Source: JBGSKY01 sp041740995 (GTDB lineage: Bacteria > Planctomycetota > Planctomycetia > Pirellulales > Pirellulaceae). From it: DNA of 8,262 nucleotides. The translations under genes were made by a program, and so were the position numbers. Position 1 is the first letter of the stretch; each line of letters starts with the position of its first letter. Positions 7,145 through 8,262 of the stretch are shown one piece after another. Under the pieces are notes generated by a model, which was given only the letters and a program-made list of their open reading frames with translations, was not told the origin of the DNA and did no database searches. The stretch spans positions 1-8,262 of the forward strand of contig JBGSKY010000110.1 in assembly GCA_041740995.1 (NCBI GenBank). Reading direction: 5' to 3'.

Positions 7145-7462
7145 ATGTCCGTTCAAGAAAAAACACGTTGGAAAAATTGGGCAGACCGCCTGCGACAAGA
7201 AATGATGACTGGGAAGACCCCGGCCGTAACGAAGACCGTCGAATCAATTTGCAGCGAAATTGAAAGCTCTAAAGCAGAGAGCACGTTGCATAGCGTAAGA
7301 TTTTGGAAAGCCTGCCAAACTGGAAAAAGTCCCAATGATGCCCTTGCAACAGCCGGCTTTGAGATTGATTTTGAGCCCGGTGACGATAAAAAAGTGAAGG
7401 AAATCACGCTCCGATTGAATCCAACTTGGATGGCAATATTGCAGCAAGTCTTGGATCGATGA
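7145..7462 (+). CDS. Hypothetical 105-aa protein, probably soluble
   Basis: I do not recognise this protein. It begins with a charged, helix-forming region (about 3-25, including RWKNWADRLRQEM), followed by a second helical stretch (VTKTVESICSEIESSKAES, about 28-47), then RFWKACQTGKSPNDALATAGF, an acidic turn (EPGDDKK), and a C-terminal strand-helix (EITLRLNPTWMAILQQVL). It has no signal peptide and no membrane segment. The ATG has a good Shine-Dalgarno-like GAAGG at 7134-7138 with a 6-nt spacer, which supports both the start and real translation. The composition is protein-like. Its TGA overlaps the ATG of a 31-codon frame by the ATGA arrangement, and it lies 83 bp after the winged-helix-like gene, so the three may form one small operon. 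Confidence 0.65.
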   Translation: MSVQEKTRWKNWADRLRQEMMTGKTPAVTKTVESICSEIESSKAESTLHSVRFWKACQTGKSPNDALATAGFEIDFEPGDDKKVKEITLRLNPTWMAILQQVLDR

Positions 7463-7554
7463 TTCTAGTAGCTAAAAGATTTGTAAATTCCGTTGGTTGG
7501 ATGATAGAAGCCCTAGCGGAAGCATTGACTGGCTGGTATGCTCGCTCTCGCTAA
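7459..7554 (+). CDS. Candidate 31-aa small protein, ATGA-coupled to the 105-aa gene
   Basis: An ATG at 7459-7461 overlaps the TGA (7460-7462) of the 105-aa gene, a classic translational-coupling arrangement, and the frame runs to TAA at 7552-7554. The product has a hydrophobic start (MILVAKRFV), an amphipathic middle (GWMIEALAEALTGWY) and a basic end (ARSR), so it could be a membrane-surface or partner-binding peptide. No family is recognised and no homologue was checked. Overlap plus plausible amphipathicity is suggestive, but a 31-codon frame can occur by chance. Confidence 0.35.
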   Translation: MILVAKRFVNSVGWMIEALAEALTGWYARSR

Positions 7555-7577
7555 TCAATTCATTGTTCTGGTGTGCC

Positions 7578-7709
7578 TTAACTCGTCGCAGTCGCGACCA
7601 GCCGCGGTAACTCTAATGTGGAGTTGATCTCACGGTATTGGTAACGCGGATTCTCTGGAACTCGACGCATCGCATCGCCTCCCAGGTCTCTAAGATCTTC
7701 TAAGCTCAC
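7578..7709 (-). CDS. Doubtful 43-aa ORF, possible small protein or gene remnant
   Basis: This minus-strand frame starts at GTG (7709-7707), or at an internal ATG (7670-7668), and ends at TAA. Its translation, including LEDLRDLGGDAMRRVPENP and REINSTLELPRLV, has a more protein-like balance of charged and hydrophobic residues than most short frames here. There is no ribosome-binding site and an in-frame stop sits shortly upstream (TAA before AGTAACATC). It could be a decayed gene end or chance. Confidence 0.15.
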   Translation of the reverse strand: MSLEDLRDLGGDAMRRVPENPRYQYREINSTLELPRLVATATS

Positions 7710-7710
7710 T

Positions 7711-7758
7711 TGCAGAAAGAGCTTTGTCTGATGTTACTTTACCGAGTGCCTTTCTGCA
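7711..7758. repeat. Perfect 9-bp inverted repeat with 30-nt spacer
   Basis: TGCAGAAAG (7711-7719) and CTTTCTGCA (7750-7758) are exact reverse complements. As RNA they could form a long-looped hairpin in the region before the RRM gene; as DNA they could be paired protein-binding half-sites. No T-run follows, so a terminator is unlikely. Confidence 0.5.
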
Positions 7759-7916
7759 TTGAACAAAATGCTCTCAACCCTTTCGTTTGGTCGCAAATAG
7801 CGATCTTAAATGAGGGCCTTGGGTGCCAAGAAATAAAAAAAGTTTCAACTGGACGATTCGGTCCCGGTGTCTGGTTGATTCCGATCGATTTTACGGGACA
7901 TTTTTGGAGTTTGGTG

Positions 7917-8262
7917 ATGGGAAAGAAATTGTATTGCGGTAACCTCAGCTACAACGTGCGATCCGCACAGCTTGAGCAGTTGTTCTCCGAGTTCGGGAAT
8001 GTAGTTAGCGCTCAAGTTATCGAGGATCGGGAAACCGGACGTAGCAAGGGCTTTGGGTTCGTCGAAATGTCGAGCGAACAAGAAGCAAATGCCGCGATCA
8101 ATGGCCTCAATGGTCGCGACAACGAAGGTCGTAACTTGCAAGTCAACGAAGCGAAACCACGCGAAGAACGCAGTGGTGGCGGCGGCGGTGGCGGTGGTGG
8201 ATACCGTGGCGGTCGTGGTGGTGGCGGCGGTGGCGGTGGCGGTGGCGGCGGTGGCCGTGATC
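7917..8262 (+). CDS. RRM RNA-binding protein with RGG/poly-glycine tail, partial (C-terminus beyond right edge)
   Basis: The visible 115 codons encode a single RNA-recognition motif followed by a glycine-rich tail. RNP2 is LYCGNL (5-10) and RNP1 is KGFGFVEM (44-51), with the aromatic residues Y6, F46 and F48 that stack on RNA bases. The RRM spans about 3-78. After EAKPREERS comes a run of nine glycines, YRGGR, and thirteen more glycines, then RD at the window edge; no stop is reached. This architecture matches bacterial glycine-rich RRM proteins known from cyanobacteria and planctomycetes, which bind single-stranded RNA in the cytoplasm and are cold-induced in several cyanobacteria. ATG at 7917 is chosen because GGAG (7906-7909) lies 7 nt upstream and MGKKLYCGNL is a typical family start, although the frame is open further upstream. 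The protein is intact as far as it can be seen. Confidence 0.92.
   Translation, partial: MGKKLYCGNLSYNVRSAQLEQLFSEFGNVVSAQVIEDRETGRSKGFGFVEMSSEQEANAAINGLNGRDNEGRNLQVNEAKPREERSGGGGGGGGGYRGGRGGGGGGGGGGGGGRD
8175..8255 (+). repeat. GGN low-complexity tract encoding glycine-rich tail
   Basis: The tract is almost only GGC and GGT codons, interrupted once by codons for Y-R-G-G-R. It encodes the RGG-like tail of the RRM protein. Such tracts change length easily by slippage and are also hard to assemble, so the exact number of glycines should be treated with caution. Confidence 0.85.

Larger units (their letters stand above)
7555..7916. other. Intergenic/leader region upstream of the RRM gene
   Basis: This 362-bp stretch has several inverted repeats: GTCGC-AGTC-GCGAC (7585-7598), a 9-bp pair at 7711-7719 and 7750-7758, and CTTGG-GTG-CCAAG just ahead of an A-rich tract near 7830-7850. 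No convincing sigma-70 promoter was found. The plus frame of the RRM gene stays open back to a stop at 7701, and a minus-strand 43-codon frame lies at 7709-7578. Confidence 0.45.

Noticed and set aside
7599..7610. CAGCCGCGGTAA, identical to the core of the conserved 530 loop of 16S rRNA
   Set aside because: The match is limited to 12 bases; flanking bases do not follow 16S rRNA, and no other rRNA segment is present. Probably chance.
7824..7852. CTTGG-GTG-CCAAG stem beside an A-rich run as a terminator
   Set aside because: On the plus strand the run is A rather than T, and on the minus strand the T-run would precede the stem, so it does not fit an intrinsic terminator in either direction.
7845..8141. 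98-codon minus-strand frame opposite the RRM gene
   Set aside because: It is a shadow of the RRM coding sequence, whose RNP1 and RNP2 motifs prove the plus strand is coding.
8175..8255. GGN tract as a tandem repeat array or CRISPR-like element
   Set aside because: It is in frame with the RRM gene and encodes the expected glycine-rich tail; there are no spacers.

Overview
The window most resembles chromosomal DNA of a planctomycete, probably of the Pirellulaceae type. This is inferred from a membrane-anchored DNRLRE-domain protein, a two-subunit KorAB 2-oxoacid:ferredoxin oxidoreductase, a glycine-rich RRM protein, roughly balanced base composition, and several genes without a clear Shine-Dalgarno sequence. 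No rRNA, tRNA, CRISPR array or recognisable transposase was seen.

Left part (1-1842). Two genes lie on the minus strand. One is a polytopic membrane protein that runs off the left edge, and its start is puzzling. The other is a single-pass DNRLRE-domain protein. A 406-bp divergent intergenic region separates them from the plus-strand genes and holds a promoter-like sequence for each direction.

Centre (1843-6494). Four plus-strand genes follow closely: korA (fused gamma-alpha subunit), korB (thiamine diphosphate and Fe-S subunit), a 10-helix EamA/DMT transporter whose apparent TTG start directly abuts the korB stop, and rsmE (16S rRNA m3U1498 methyltransferase) 24 bp later. KorA and KorB should together form a CoA-dependent oxidoreductase, probably acting on 2-oxoglutarate and reducing ferredoxin, thus a TCA-cycle step. 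The transporter and rsmE probably share the transcript, but no functional link is evident.

Right part (6495-8262). A gap of about 380 bp holds a promoter-like sequence and a perfect 12-bp palindrome. It leads to a cluster of small genes: a 62-aa winged-helix-like protein, a 105-aa protein of unknown function, and a previously unlisted 31-aa ORF that overlaps the 105-aa gene by ATGA. After a second gap of about 360 bp, rich in inverted repeats, an RRM RNA-binding protein with an RGG/poly-glycine tail begins and runs off the right edge.

Most of the window is ordinary housekeeping sequence. The parts worth a second look are the small-gene cluster, the structured leader of the RRM gene, and the start of the left-edge membrane gene. 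I do not see convincing evidence of a new defence or mobile system.
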